Source: an uncultured Oscillospiraceae bacterium
Lineage (GTDB): Bacteria > Bacillota > Clostridia > Oscillospirales > Ruminococcaceae
DNA length: 64,000 nucleotides
NCBI GenBank assembly: GCA_905197685.1
Contig: CAJJZS010000006.1
Location: 85,735-149,734 of the forward strand
Direction of reading: 5' to 3'
The position numbers and the translations under genes are program-made. Shown here one piece after another: positions 43,071 to 51,672 of the stretch (the stretch's first letter is position 1; each line of letters starts with the position of its first letter). Under the pieces are notes generated by a model, which was not told where the DNA came from, ran no database searches, and worked only from the letters and a program-made list of their open reading frames with translations.

Positions 43071-43136
43071 ATTTGTTATCCTCCATTTTTCATGTTTCTT
43101 TTCTTCATTTGTTTGTCCCAAACGGACTTTTAATTA

Positions 43137-43168
43137 AAACAGCGGGCAAAAAATGCCCTCTCTGTTTA
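43137..43168 (-). terminator. Weak hairpin between mazG and hup
   Basis: AAACAG...GGGCA pairs with TGCCC...CTGTTT and a TTTTAATT tract follows on the minus strand. It probably lowers readthrough from mazG. Confidence 0.45.
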
Positions 43169-43169
43169 A

Positions 43170-43967
43170 TTACTGTTCCTTTGCCTGCTTCCACAGTTTT
43201 TCCATCTCTCCGATGGAAATATCCTCCAGCTTGATTCCCTGTTCTGCGGCAAGCTGCTCCACCTTTTGGAAGCGGGAAATAAATTTTTCGGTCGAAGCGT
43301 TGAGCGCCTGCTCTGCGTCCGCCTTTAAAAAGCGCGCCATGTTCACGGCAGAGAACAAAACGTCCCCTAACTCCTCAAAGCACTGCGCGGGGTCCTCGTC
43401 TTCAATCGCGCACTGCAATTCGTCCAGTTCGCTCTCCAAATCTCCCATCGCCCAGTACAGGTCCGGATAATCAAATCCTGTTTTTGCCGCGCGTTTCTGT
43501 ACCTTCTGCGCGCGCATCAAAGCTGGAAAAGTTTTCGGCACGCTCAGCAGGGTCTGCGTTCCGGTTGTCTGCCCTTTGGTCTGCTGTTTAATCTGTTCCC
43601 AGTTGCTCAGCACCTCCTCCGTGTTTTCCACCTGCACGTCGGCAAACACATGGGGATGGCGGACAATCAGCTTTTTGCAGATTCCGTCGCACACATCGTC
43701 AAAGTTAAAGGTTCCCTGTTCCTCCTCGATTCTTGCATGATGCACCACCTGAAGAAGAACGTCCCCCAACTCCTCCTTGAGCAAATCCCTGTCATTCATA
43801 TCAATGGCTTCGCACACTTCATACGCTTCTTCCAGCATATCCTTGCGCATGGATGCGTGCGTCTGCTCCCGATCCCACGGGCAGCCTTCCTCGCTGCGCA
43901 GAATTTTCATAATCTCCAGCAAATCATTGATATCGTACTTTTCTTTTCTTTCATAAGATACGCTCAT
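43170..43967 (-). CDS. mazG: MazG nucleoside triphosphate pyrophosphohydrolase
   Basis: 265 aa from the ATG at 43967 behind CAGGAGAG. Two tandem MazG domains, each with the E-E-L-G-D metal motif: EEAYEVCEAID...EELGDVLLQVVHHARI and LDELQCAIED...EELGDVLFSAVNMARF. Converts NTPs or dNTPs to monophosphates and PPi, usually clearing damaged or excess nucleotides. Lies 68 bp downstream of the YabM-like flippase gene, matching the yabM-yabN order of Bacillus (there YabN has an extra N-terminal methylase domain, missing here). Confidence 0.95.
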   Translation of the reverse strand: MSVSYERKEKYDINDLLEIMKILRSEEGCPWDREQTHASMRKDMLEEAYEVCEAIDMNDRDLLKEELGDVLLQVVHHARIEEEQGTFNFDDVCDGICKKLIVRHPHVFADVQVENTEEVLSNWEQIKQQTKGQTTGTQTLLSVPKTFPALMRAQKVQKRAAKTGFDYPDLYWAMGDLESELDELQCAIEDEDPAQCFEELGDVLFSAVNMARFLKADAEQALNASTEKFISRFQKVEQLAAEQGIKLEDISIGEMEKLWKQAKEQ

Positions 43968-44035
43968 GATACCACTCTCCTGCGCCAAAGAATTTTTTAC
44001 CTGCAACATCGGCTGATATTGGCGACTTATATATA

Positions 44036-45778
44036 TTACCCTAAAAGCGAGTACTTTTCAAGTATTTTTGCCATTTTTTCGCCGTTCGGAAGCAAGATTA
44101 TATCCTCTTTTTTAATTGCCCGAAGCAGTAAAAGCGCAAAAAGATAAACAAAACCGCCCGCTGCAATCGAAAGGAAAACCGCAAATCGGGAAATAAAAAA
44201 GCGGGAAATCAGATTTTGCGCAAGTCTTGCCGCAGCCGCGCACAAAACGCCTGCCAAAAGCGGCTTGAAAAAAACGCCTCGTACACTGTCCTTGCCCACC
44301 GAACGATACAGCGCAAAAACACTGAAAACGGTAATCAGCAGGTAGCAAACCAGCGTCGCCCACGGAACTGCCCGAATATTGACCGACGGAATCCCCACAA
44401 AAATGTAGTTCATCGCCAGTTTTACTGCGCTGCCCGCAAGAATCAACTTGACCGGAAGGGATACCCTGCCCACCGCCTGCAACAGGCTGTTGGTTGTTCC
44501 CGTCATGGCAATAAAAATTGAAGCGATCCCCAATACCTCAAGCAGCGGCGCACCCACCGCCGCCTCGCTGCTGTATCCGAAAAACAACGCGCAGATTTCC
44601 GAGGACAGCGCGCTGATGCCAAGCCCTGCCGGAATACAGACGATTGCCGTAATGCGCAGCACGGTCGAAATGCTCTTCGCCGTTTTTTCCGCATTCCCTT
44701 TGGCAAAGCTCTCCGCCACGGCGGGCAGGGCGCTGACTGCCAGCCCCGTTGTCAGCGCGGGGACTAAGTTTGCAATCACGCCGGCTTTGCCGCTGTATGC
44801 CCCGTAAAGGTAGTTGTGAACGGTATTGTTGACAATTTCCGCCTGCGGAATCTGTCCCGGATAGCAGGAAAGCAGAGCTTGCGGCGAAAGCTGCATCGCG
44901 TCGGAAAGCCTGCCCGTCACCGTCATCAAATCAATCATGCCGGAAAGATTTACCGCAAGCGACCCCATACACACCGGTATCCCGATCACAACAATGTTTT
45001 TTAACAGTATCGCAGAGCTTTTCGGTTTTGGCGCATACATCACCAATTGCTGCGCAACGCCGTCCCCCTTTTTTCTCCACCGCAGTATGAGATAAACCAG
45101 TCCCGCCGCAGTGGAAAGGCTCACTCCCAGCACCGCCGCCGCGCTCGCTGCCTGCGCAATCATCGCCTGCGCCTGCTCCTCACCGGAACACGCCACCCCC
45201 AACACAGTGCCTACGGAACAATACTCCTTCCGGGTCAGGTACAGCGCCCCCCAGGTCAGTCCCAAACCGAATATCATCTTTGTCACCGCTTCGATAATCT
45301 GAGAAATCGAGGTCGGGTACATATTCTGCATTCCCTGATAATATCCTCGGTACGCCGACATCAGGCAGCAGGTCAGCACCGCCGGAGCCAGACAGATGAT
45401 GGACAGCTTTGCCCCCGGATTGGGAATCAGATTGGCAAACGCGCCTGCGCCCGCAATCATCACCGCCATGCAAATCACACCCGTAATCAGGAAAAAAAGG
45501 CGGGAAAGGCGAAAGATTTTGCGGTTGTCCCGGTATCTTCCCAGCACGCAGTTTTCCGAAACCATCTTTGAAATGGCAACCGGAAAGCCTGCCGTCGCAA
45601 TCGTCGCAATCAGATTAAAGATTTCATACGCGTTGGTAAAGTAAGAATATCCGGTTCCGCCCAGCATATTGCTGATCGGTATTTTAAACAGCATACTGAC
45701 AACCTTAACCGTCACCGTTCCAATCATCAAAATCATCGCGCCCTGCACAAATCCCTGCTTTTGACTTGCCTGTTTCAC
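44036..45778 (-). CDS. Polysaccharide flippase of the YabM/SpoVB/MurJ-like group
   Basis: 580 aa from a GTG at 45778 (GAGAGGTGAG upstream); an ATG at 45841 lies inside the promoter. About 14 membrane helices of the MOP superfamily: QGAMILMIGTVTVKVVSMLFKIPISNMLGGTGYSYF, AYRGYYQGMQNMYPTSISQIIE, GIASIFIAMTGTTNSLLQAVG. The QGM-P-T-x-x-S-Q element is typical of SpoVB/YabM proteins that move lipid-linked precursors of cell wall or cortex. The gene order to mazG and rqcP supports the YabM assignment. About 50 residues of charged loop (near 215-235) differ from close families. Confidence 0.88.
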   Translation of the reverse strand: MKQASQKQGFVQGAMILMIGTVTVKVVSMLFKIPISNMLGGTGYSYFTNAYEIFNLIATIATAGFPVAISKMVSENCVLGRYRDNRKIFRLSRLFFLITGVICMAVMIAGAGAFANLIPNPGAKLSIICLAPAVLTCCLMSAYRGYYQGMQNMYPTSISQIIEAVTKMIFGLGLTWGALYLTRKEYCSVGTVLGVACSGEEQAQAMIAQAASAAAVLGVSLSTAAGLVYLILRWRKKGDGVAQQLVMYAPKPKSSAILLKNIVVIGIPVCMGSLAVNLSGMIDLMTVTGRLSDAMQLSPQALLSCYPGQIPQAEIVNNTVHNYLYGAYSGKAGVIANLVPALTTGLAVSALPAVAESFAKGNAEKTAKSISTVLRITAIVCIPAGLGISALSSEICALFFGYSSEAAVGAPLLEVLGIASIFIAMTGTTNSLLQAVGRVSLPVKLILAGSAVKLAMNYIFVGIPSVNIRAVPWATLVCYLLITVFSVFALYRSVGKDSVRGVFFKPLLAGVLCAAAARLAQNLISRFFISRFAVFLSIAAGGFVYLFALLLLRAIKKEDIILLPNGEKMAKILEKYSLLG

Positions 45779-45812
45779 CCGCTCACCTCTCCCTTTTTTA
45801 CGCATTTTTAGA

Positions 45813-45841
45813 ACGATACCATATCTTTTTATTTTGTTCAA
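45813..45841 (-). promoter_or_regulatory. Sigma-A-type promoter of the YabM-like operon
   Basis: On the minus strand TTGAAC (45836-45841), 17 bp, TATCGT (45813-45818). Confidence 0.6.
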
Positions 45842-45963
45842 TCCTTTTTATGTAAATCTTTTCTGAAAAAATTACCCGTAAAACGCGTTTTCCTTGTAAC
45901 CGCCCGCATTTTTTCAGAGAAATATATTGTTATATATATGGTCGGCAGATAACCTTCCATTCA

Positions 45964-45992
45964 TTGACTTTTAAATTTTGCTGTGATACAAT
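45964..45992 (+). promoter_or_regulatory. Sigma-A promoter of the MATE exporter gene
   Basis: TTGACT (45964-45969), 17 bp, TACAAT (45987-45992), giving a leader of about 138 nt. Confidence 0.75.
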
Positions 45993-45999
45993 ACTCTTG

Positions 46000-46136
46000 C
46001 TTGTCAGAGGACTTGCAATCAAATCAGATTGTTGAAGTGGGATAAGACCGTTTCGGGTTTTATCCCGCTTTTTCTTTTGTATCGCGGGATAAGGCTGTTT
46101 CGGATTGATTCCGCTTCCCCTTACGGAGGTATGTTT
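46000..46136 (+). promoter_or_regulatory. Structured leader with an internal terminator-like hairpin
   Basis: The leader has a small stem (CAATC/GATTG), then GGGATAA paired with TTATCCC followed by GCTTTTTCTTTTG (about 46040-46072), an intrinsic terminator form, and then a second, partial repeat of the same motif (GCGGGATAAGGCTGTTTCGG, about 46084). A short TTG frame (10 codons, LQSNQIVEVG, 46013-46045) ends at the base of the hairpin, but its ribosome site AGAGGAC is only 2-3 bp away. It fits an attenuator; the inducer is unknown. Confidence 0.5.
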
Positions 46137-47447
46137 ATGAATCCAAAAATCAAATCTCTTTTTTCTTACCTTGTCCCCGCGATGGGCGGACTGTTTGTCA
46201 CCTATCTTTACAATGTTGTGGACGGTATTTTTGTCGGACAGGGCGTCGGTTCTTCCGCTCTGGGCGCTGTCAATCTCGCCGTACCGTTTATCACCTTTTC
46301 TGTCGCTGTTGCTGCCATGTTTCCTATGGGAGGGGCAACGATTGTTGCCATTCGTATGGGTCGCAAAGATAAGGAGGGCTCAAACCGCGCTTTTATCACC
46401 TCTCTTTCCCTTACGCTTGTCTTGTCGGTTGCGCTTATGGTAATCGGCATGGTATTTTCCCGACAAATCGTCACTTTCAGCGGAGCAAAGGGACTCAGCG
46501 CCCAAATGCGGGAAATGTCCGCGCAGTATCTGTTCTACTATTCGGCATTCTCTGTCCCTACCCTCATCAGCGCCTGCCTTTCGGTCTTTGTCCGAAACGA
46601 TGGGTCGCCCACCCTCTCCTTTGTCGGAATGTGCGCCGGCGCCGCTGCCAACATCTTTTTGGATTGGCTGTTTCTTTTTCCTCTTGATATGGGCATTGTC
46701 GGCGCGGCAGTCGCCTCCGGTCTGGGACAGATTCTTTCCGTTTTGATCCTGCTCTCCCACTTTATCTTAAAAAAAGGAGAGCTGCGATTCAATTTTTTTC
46801 AGACAGATGTTTCTCTGATGAAAAAAATCTGCAAACGCGGCTTACCGGAAGCGGTAACACAGCTCACAACCCCCGTCACCGCGCTCTGCTATAACCTGAT
46901 GCTCGCAAAACTGATTGGAGACATCGGCGTTTCCACCTTCAGTATCCTGAGCTTTCTCTTTTCTCTTGCAAATGCTGTCCTATCCGGAGCGGCGCAGGGG
47001 CTTCAGCCTCTTTGGGGACGCTGCTACGGCGAACGGGATACCGCTCAGATGAAGTTTTACTTTCGCAGCGGTATTCTCATCAATGCCGTTCTTTCTGTTT
47101 TCATCTATATTTTTCTGATTCTTTTTGATCTTCCCGTCATTCGCATTTTTAATCGGGACCCCGCTCTTGTACAAACTGCCTCGGCAGCTTTGCCGCTGTT
47201 TGCCCTTTCTTTTCTTCCTATGGCGTTGAATCTCATCTACACCGCTTTTCTGTTTTCCACCAAACGCACCTGGGCTGCTAATGCGATTGCCCTTTGCAGA
47301 GGAATCTTTCTCAAAGCCGCCGCCATCTTTTTTCTTCCGCTTCTTTTCGGAACCGACGCCGTCTGGATCGCTCCCTTTTTTGCCGAACTGATTACCTTGG
47401 TTCTCTCTGTCATACTCAGTAAAACAAACCGCCTCATCTATCGGTAA
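46137..47447 (+). CDS. MATE-family efflux transporter
   Basis: 436 aa from the ATG at 46137 (ACGGAGGT 6 bp upstream); an ATG at 46131 touches that site. Twelve helices in two homologous halves: KIKSLFSYLVPAMGGLFVTYLYNVVDGIFVGQGVGSSALGAVNLAVPF and the second-half GLPEAVTQLTTPVTALCYNLML. The motif VGQGVGSSALGAVNLA and the later GAAQGLQPLWGRCYGE are typical of the DinF/NorM-like sodium or proton-coupled drug exporters. The leader suggests inducible expression. A terminator follows. Confidence 0.92.
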   Translation: MNPKIKSLFSYLVPAMGGLFVTYLYNVVDGIFVGQGVGSSALGAVNLAVPFITFSVAVAAMFPMGGATIVAIRMGRKDKEGSNRAFITSLSLTLVLSVALMVIGMVFSRQIVTFSGAKGLSAQMREMSAQYLFYYSAFSVPTLISACLSVFVRNDGSPTLSFVGMCAGAAANIFLDWLFLFPLDMGIVGAAVASGLGQILSVLILLSHFILKKGELRFNFFQTDVSLMKKICKRGLPEAVTQLTTPVTALCYNLMLAKLIGDIGVSTFSILSFLFSLANAVLSGAAQGLQPLWGRCYGERDTAQMKFYFRSGILINAVLSVFIYIFLILFDLPVIRIFNRDPALVQTASAALPLFALSFLPMALNLIYTAFLFSTKRTWAANAIALCRGIFLKAAAIFFLPLLFGTDAVWIAPFFAELITLVLSVILSKTNRLIYR

Positions 47448-47482
47448 CACTCTGTCATTTATTTTTTATCAGCTTTTTAAAT

Positions 47483-47526
47483 AAAACCGAAAGGGACGCA
47501 GTTTCTGTCTTCCTTTCGGTTTTTTA
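47483..47526 (+). terminator. Terminator after the MATE gene
   Basis: AAAACCGAAAGG pairs with CCTTTCGGTTTT around a 17-nt loop, followed by T run. Confidence 0.88.
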
Positions 47527-47539
47527 ATAAAATAATATT

Positions 47540-48508
47540 CGATTCCTCTGTAAAACCACCTTAAAAAATAAAAATTTTATCAAGATGTGTGATTGTTGCA
47601 CATTTCCGTACAACTTTTCCGCCGTTTCGGGGTATTAGTGAAAAGAGGGTTTCAAAAAACACTTTGTAGAAATCGGACTAAAGAGAATTGATTAGAATTA
47701 AATTCCGCTCCGATTCCTCTTCCAAATCACCTTAAAAAATAAAAATTTTATCAAGATGTGTGATTGTTGCACCTTTCCATACAACTTTTCCGCTGTTTCG
47801 GGGTATTAGTGAAAAGAACCTTTCAAAAAGCGCTTTATAAAAATCGGATCAAAGAGAATCAATTAGAATTAAATTCCGCTCCGATTCCTCTTCCAAATCA
47901 CCTTAAAAAATAAAAATTTTATCAAGATGTGTGATTGTTGCACCTTTTCGTACAATTTTTCCTCCGTTTCAGGGTATTAGTGAAAAGAACCTTTCAAAAA
48001 GCGCTTTATAAAAATCGGGCTAAAGAGAATCAATTAGAATTAAATCTTGCTCCGATTCCTCTGTAAAACCACCTTAAAAAATAAAAATTTTATCAAAATG
48101 TGTGATTGTTGCACATTTCCGTACAACTTTTCCGCCGTTTCGGGGTATTAGTGAAAAGAGGGTTTCAAAAAACACTTTGTAGAAATCGAACCAAAGAGAA
48201 TCAATCAGAATTAAATTCCGCTCCGATTCCTCTTCCAAATCACCTTAAAAAATAAAAATTTTATCAAGATGTGTGATCGTTGCACCTTTCCGTACAACTT
48301 TTCCGCCGTTTCGGGGTATTAGTGAAAAGAGGGTTTCAAAAAACACTTTGTAGAAATCGAACCAAAGAGAATCAATCAGAATTAAATTCCGCTCCGATTC
48401 CTCTTCCAAATCACCTTAAAAAATAAAAATTTTATCAAGATGTGTGATCGTTGCACCTTTCCGTACAACTTTTCCGCTGTTTCGGGGTATTAGTGAAAAG
48501 AGGGTTTC
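47540..48508. repeat. Array of six 171-bp tandem repeats
   Basis: The block starting at the CACCTT landmark recurs at 47557, 47728, 47899, 48070, 48241 and 48412, always 171 bp apart; the last copy is cut off at about 48508 by the terminator of the next gene. Units are 85-98% identical by eye and form subtypes (1 and 4 alike; 2 and 3 alike; 5 and 6 alike). 171 is a multiple of three. Each unit holds an ATG (47585, 47756, 47927, 48098, 48269, 48440) opening a 17-codon frame, MCDCCTFPYNFSAVSGY or close variants, ending TAG, and a GTG at the last base of that stop opens a second short frame. No good ribosome site is seen before either. It lies between convergent genes. Confidence 0.95.
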
Positions 48509-48543
48509 AAAAAAACAGCCCGAACAAAACTGTCCGGGCTGTC
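48509..48543 (-). terminator. Terminator after the zinc-ribbon gene
   Basis: On the minus strand ACAGCCCG pairs with CGGGCTGT, then a T run of seven. It abuts the repeat array. Confidence 0.88.
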
Positions 48544-48647
48544 GATTCCATAACTTTTATCAATTTTTATTTCGATTCCGTTATCCTAAATTTTTCTGTT
48601 GATTTTAAGAAACGGGTATCAACCTGTTTTTTCCGCAAAAATTTCCG
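48544..48647. other. Short spacer between terminator and zinc-ribbon gene
   Basis: No gene or signal seen. Confidence 0.4.
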
Positions 48648-49148
48648 TTACAGCGTTTCTTCAATCAGAGGTTCTTCCCCTGCGTCCTGTTTGGGTTCTT
48701 CTGCGGACGGTTCTGCCTGCTGCGGCTCATACGGATGCAAAATCACTTCCGCTTTGATTCCTTCTTCGGCAGGCACAATTTCCTGGGTCAGCACCATGCC
48801 GCATCTGGAACAGAAATGGGAATCAACCGCGCAGGAAGCGCCGCAGTTCGGGCATTTTTTCACCTTTCTGATTTCTTCCCGCTTTGACTGAAGCTGAGAA
48901 AGTTCAGCCAGCAAATCATCTGCGCGCGATACCAGTTCCTCAATTTCGGAATCGTGGTCCGCTCCCGTCTTTTTGCTCTGATAAATCAGCGAGCCAATCT
49001 TCTCATAGCAGTCCTGCAAGTCGGAATTTACGCCGACCTCCTGCAATTTGAGCTTGGAAGCCTCCACCATTTCCTCTGTTTTCTTGCCGGCTGCGTTTGC
49101 AACCGAAACTGCTTTGTCCAATAAAGAATTTAAGGTGTTCATACTCAT
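48648..49148 (-). CDS. Zinc-ribbon protein of unknown function
   Basis: 166 aa. Helical N-terminal half with heptad character (LDKAVSVANAAGKKTEEMVEASKLKLQEVGVNSDLQDCYEKIGSLIYQSKKTG ... ELVSRADDLLAELSQLQSKREEIRK), then a zinc ribbon CPNCGASCAVDSHFCSRCG (about 98-116) and an acidic, Glu/Pro-rich tail. This coiled coil plus zinc ribbon plan is common in Clostridia, with no known role. AAGGAG site before the ATG. 54 bp after the nucleoside kinase-like gene, last of the recJ-relA run, with a terminator behind it. Confidence 0.82.
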   Translation of the reverse strand: MSMNTLNSLLDKAVSVANAAGKKTEEMVEASKLKLQEVGVNSDLQDCYEKIGSLIYQSKKTGADHDSEIEELVSRADDLLAELSQLQSKREEIRKVKKCPNCGASCAVDSHFCSRCGMVLTQEIVPAEEGIKAEVILHPYEPQQAEPSAEEPKQDAGEEPLIEETL

Positions 49149-49202
49149 CGTTCCATACTCCTTTCTAAGCTCTGTTTTTCATTCATTTGAGTAAAAATTT
49201 TT

Positions 49203-50165
49203 TTATTTGATTTTTTTGCCGATAAACTCGCGGATTACACTGTCTGCCGGAATCGCTTCGGTATCGTTGATGTCAAAAAATTCGTCCAGTCGTTGGTACA
49301 AATCGTCCAGTTTGCGGTAATGCTGCGGCGCAATATTGCTTCTTGTTTCCAAAAACGGCAGCAAAAAGCTGTGGAAAATATTCGGCTCATAATCCAGTGT
49401 GGTGTCCAGTTTAAAGTTTGCGCTGTCGCGGTAAGGATTGATATACATCGACTCGCCCTCGCACACTTCTTCCCACATTGCCATCGTTTCTTCCGGCGTT
49501 GTGTTTCTGGTGCTGCGGTCGCGCACCATTCTGCGCATCAATCTGACATCCTGCGGGGTTAAAATCACCCTGTCCTTGTCGGTAAAGCGGGAGCGCACGC
49601 TGGCAAAGATACGCGTTACCTTATCTTCTCCCACAAGCTGGGTCAACAGCGGATTCAGCCCATGCAGCCCTTCGATAATGACAACATCGTCGCCCGAAAT
49701 CCGAATCTCCTTTTCCCCGCCCGCCGCGCGCTGTCTGGTGTGAAAATCAAAGGTCGGAATCATCGTTCTGCCCTGATTAACCAGCTGGTCGATACAGCGG
49801 TTAATCAGCTCAATATCCAACGAGTAGATGCTTTCAAAGTCCGGTTTTCCTTTTTTGTTCAGCGGGGTATCTTTGGTGTCCAGATAAAAATCGTCCAAAG
49901 AAATAACCGTCGCCCTTCTGCCGTTGCTGCAAAAATGGCGCGCCAGGGTGTGGGCTGTCGTTGTTTTTCCCGAGGCGGAGGGTCCCGACAGGCAGATTAC
50001 ATCGGTCTTATCCCGATTTTGCGACATCTGCTCGACCACGCTGCAAATCTGCTTGTTATAAAACGCTTCCGCTTCATCAATCAGTCCAAAGTAATTCTGC
50101 ACCGCCTGCTGATTGATTTCGTCTTTTTCAATTCTCCCGTAATGGAATGGGTCTATTTTCCTCAA
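49203..50165 (-). CDS. Uridine kinase-like P-loop kinase
   Basis: 320 aa. Walker A GPSASGKTT (about residue 62), VISLDDFYLD (acceptor-site Asp), FDFHTRQR, VVIIEGLHGLNP (Walker B) and RRMVRDRSTRNTT with the lid. This is the phosphoribulokinase/uridine kinase superfamily, most like the clostridial 'nucleoside kinase' group rather than short Udk. A ~50-residue N-terminal extension precedes the P-loop. Start: TTG at 50165, read inside the end of hemZ with GGATGGTGA upstream, a 38-bp overlap; a start further down is possible. Substrate presumed a nucleoside. Confidence 0.85.
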   Translation of the reverse strand: MRKIDPFHYGRIEKDEINQQAVQNYFGLIDEAEAFYNKQICSVVEQMSQNRDKTDVICLSGPSASGKTTTAHTLARHFCSNGRRATVISLDDFYLDTKDTPLNKKGKPDFESIYSLDIELINRCIDQLVNQGRTMIPTFDFHTRQRAAGGEKEIRISGDDVVIIEGLHGLNPLLTQLVGEDKVTRIFASVRSRFTDKDRVILTPQDVRLMRRMVRDRSTRNTTPEETMAMWEEVCEGESMYINPYRDSANFKLDTTLDYEPNIFHSFLLPFLETRSNIAPQHYRKLDDLYQRLDEFFDINDTEAIPADSVIREFIGKKIK

Positions 50166-51639
50166 AGAAAGTCACCATCCTGTCTTTTCGTTTTAATACC
50201 TCGTCAAAATGTTCCACATATTCAAACGGATATTTGTAGTTGAAGATGCGTTCCAGTTTGCCGGTACGGTTCGATTTTAATTTGCTCACCGCTCCGCCTC
50301 CTGCGGCAAGAATGGTCTGCGTTTCGTCCATGATATAGATATTATACCTTCCTTCGCAGCCTTTTTTACAGTATCCCGTATTTTCCAGATTACCCAGTGT
50401 GTTTCTTTGCTTGTACAGATAGTACGGCATAAAACCGTTTTCCATCAGCTTTTTCTGCGCGTAGGAAACCATCTGCCCCACCTGTTGGGTCAGCTCAAGC
50501 GCCTTTTTTCGTTCTTCCGGGTTTGCCCCGTATTTTGCGCTTCTTTTAATCGAAAGGGTGTGAACCGTAACATTTTCGGGATTCATCTTGACAATGCGGT
50601 CTATCGTGCTGCAAAATCCCGCTACGGTATCTCCCGGAAGTCCAGCAATCAAATCCATGTTGATGTTGTCAAATCCCTCTTCCCTCGCGGTCAAAAAGCA
50701 GTCCTCAATCTCTTTTGCGGTGTGCTTTCTTCCAATTGCTTCCAACACCTCGTCGTTTAATGTCTGGGGATTGATACTGATGCGGGAAATATCGTGCTTT
50801 CTTAACACCTTTAGTTTTTCCCTTGTAATGGTATCCGGTCTGCCCGCCTCTACCGTATATTCTTTTAAACGAGACAGGTCAAAGTTTTCCTTCACCGCCG
50901 TACAAACCCGATCCAGCTGTTCTGCCGAAAGGATAGTCGGCGTTCCCCCGCCAAAGTAAACGGTGGTTAGGGTAAGTCCCGTATTTTTTACCCGACTGCC
51001 GATTGCTTTCAGCTCTTCACACAGCTTTTCCACATAAACCGGTAAAATCTCCTTTGCCCGCTTGCTTGCAATATCGTGCGATACAAAGGAGCAGTAGCTG
51101 CATCGGGAGGGACAAAACGGAATCGACACATACAGACTAAAGGTATCGTCGGTCGCTTCCTTTAAGATAGGCGCTTCATGCCGGGCAGTTTCCAGCGCAA
51201 GCTCGATTTTCTCCCGACTCACATGAAAGTGCTTTGCAAATTCTTCCCCCGTCTGCTGCGGCGTTTTTCCCTCGTCCAGTCTTTTATGAAACAGCTTTAC
51301 CGGGCGCACTCCGGTCAACATTCCCCACGCTGCGCTGACCCCCGTCGCCTTTTGCAGCAGGCGGTACATCAGGTCGCACATGATAAATTCCGCTTCTTCA
51401 TAGGGAGATGTTGGATTTTGCGGCACAGCCTGCTCCAACTGCGTCTTTTCCCCGTTTAGATACAACGTTACCCGCATCACCTGATTTTCCAACCTGTTTT
51501 CAATGCAGTCCTCCTGCGCGCAAGGAGAGGGAGCTGTGAGGGGAAATTCCTCCGTTACAATCTTTTCATCGGGAAAAAACAGCATCGCAACGCACTCCGC
51601 TTCATATTTCATGCTGTGTCCGACGTTCCTTATATTCAT
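50128..51639 (-). CDS. hemZ: Coproporphyrinogen dehydrogenase HemZ-like radical SAM enzyme
   Basis: 503 aa. The radical SAM motif is CPSRCSYC (CX3CX2C, about residue 172) after VSIPF, then YFGGGTPT, the GRPDTITREKL segment, and IAGLPGDTVAGF. The long N-terminal part (about 165 aa) before the cluster sets HemZ apart from HemN/HemW. HemZ converts coproporphyrinogen III to protoporphyrinogen in Bacillus under low oxygen; the family is widespread in Clostridia with no other haem genes, where the true substrate is unclear. No other haem gene is in the window. AAAGGAG site, 33 bp after the MBL gene. Confidence 0.85.
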   Translation of the reverse strand: MNIRNVGHSMKYEAECVAMLFFPDEKIVTEEFPLTAPSPCAQEDCIENRLENQVMRVTLYLNGEKTQLEQAVPQNPTSPYEEAEFIMCDLMYRLLQKATGVSAAWGMLTGVRPVKLFHKRLDEGKTPQQTGEEFAKHFHVSREKIELALETARHEAPILKEATDDTFSLYVSIPFCPSRCSYCSFVSHDIASKRAKEILPVYVEKLCEELKAIGSRVKNTGLTLTTVYFGGGTPTILSAEQLDRVCTAVKENFDLSRLKEYTVEAGRPDTITREKLKVLRKHDISRISINPQTLNDEVLEAIGRKHTAKEIEDCFLTAREEGFDNINMDLIAGLPGDTVAGFCSTIDRIVKMNPENVTVHTLSIKRSAKYGANPEERKKALELTQQVGQMVSYAQKKLMENGFMPYYLYKQRNTLGNLENTGYCKKGCEGRYNIYIMDETQTILAAGGGAVSKLKSNRTGKLERIFNYKYPFEYVEHFDEVLKRKDRMVTFFEENRPIPLREN

Positions 51640-51672
51640 ACGCTGTCAGTTCTCCTTTGGTTCCTGATTCGG

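Noticed and set aside
47540..48508. CRISPR array
   Set aside because: The 171-bp unit repeats end to end with no unique spacers and no cas genes; it is a plain tandem repeat.
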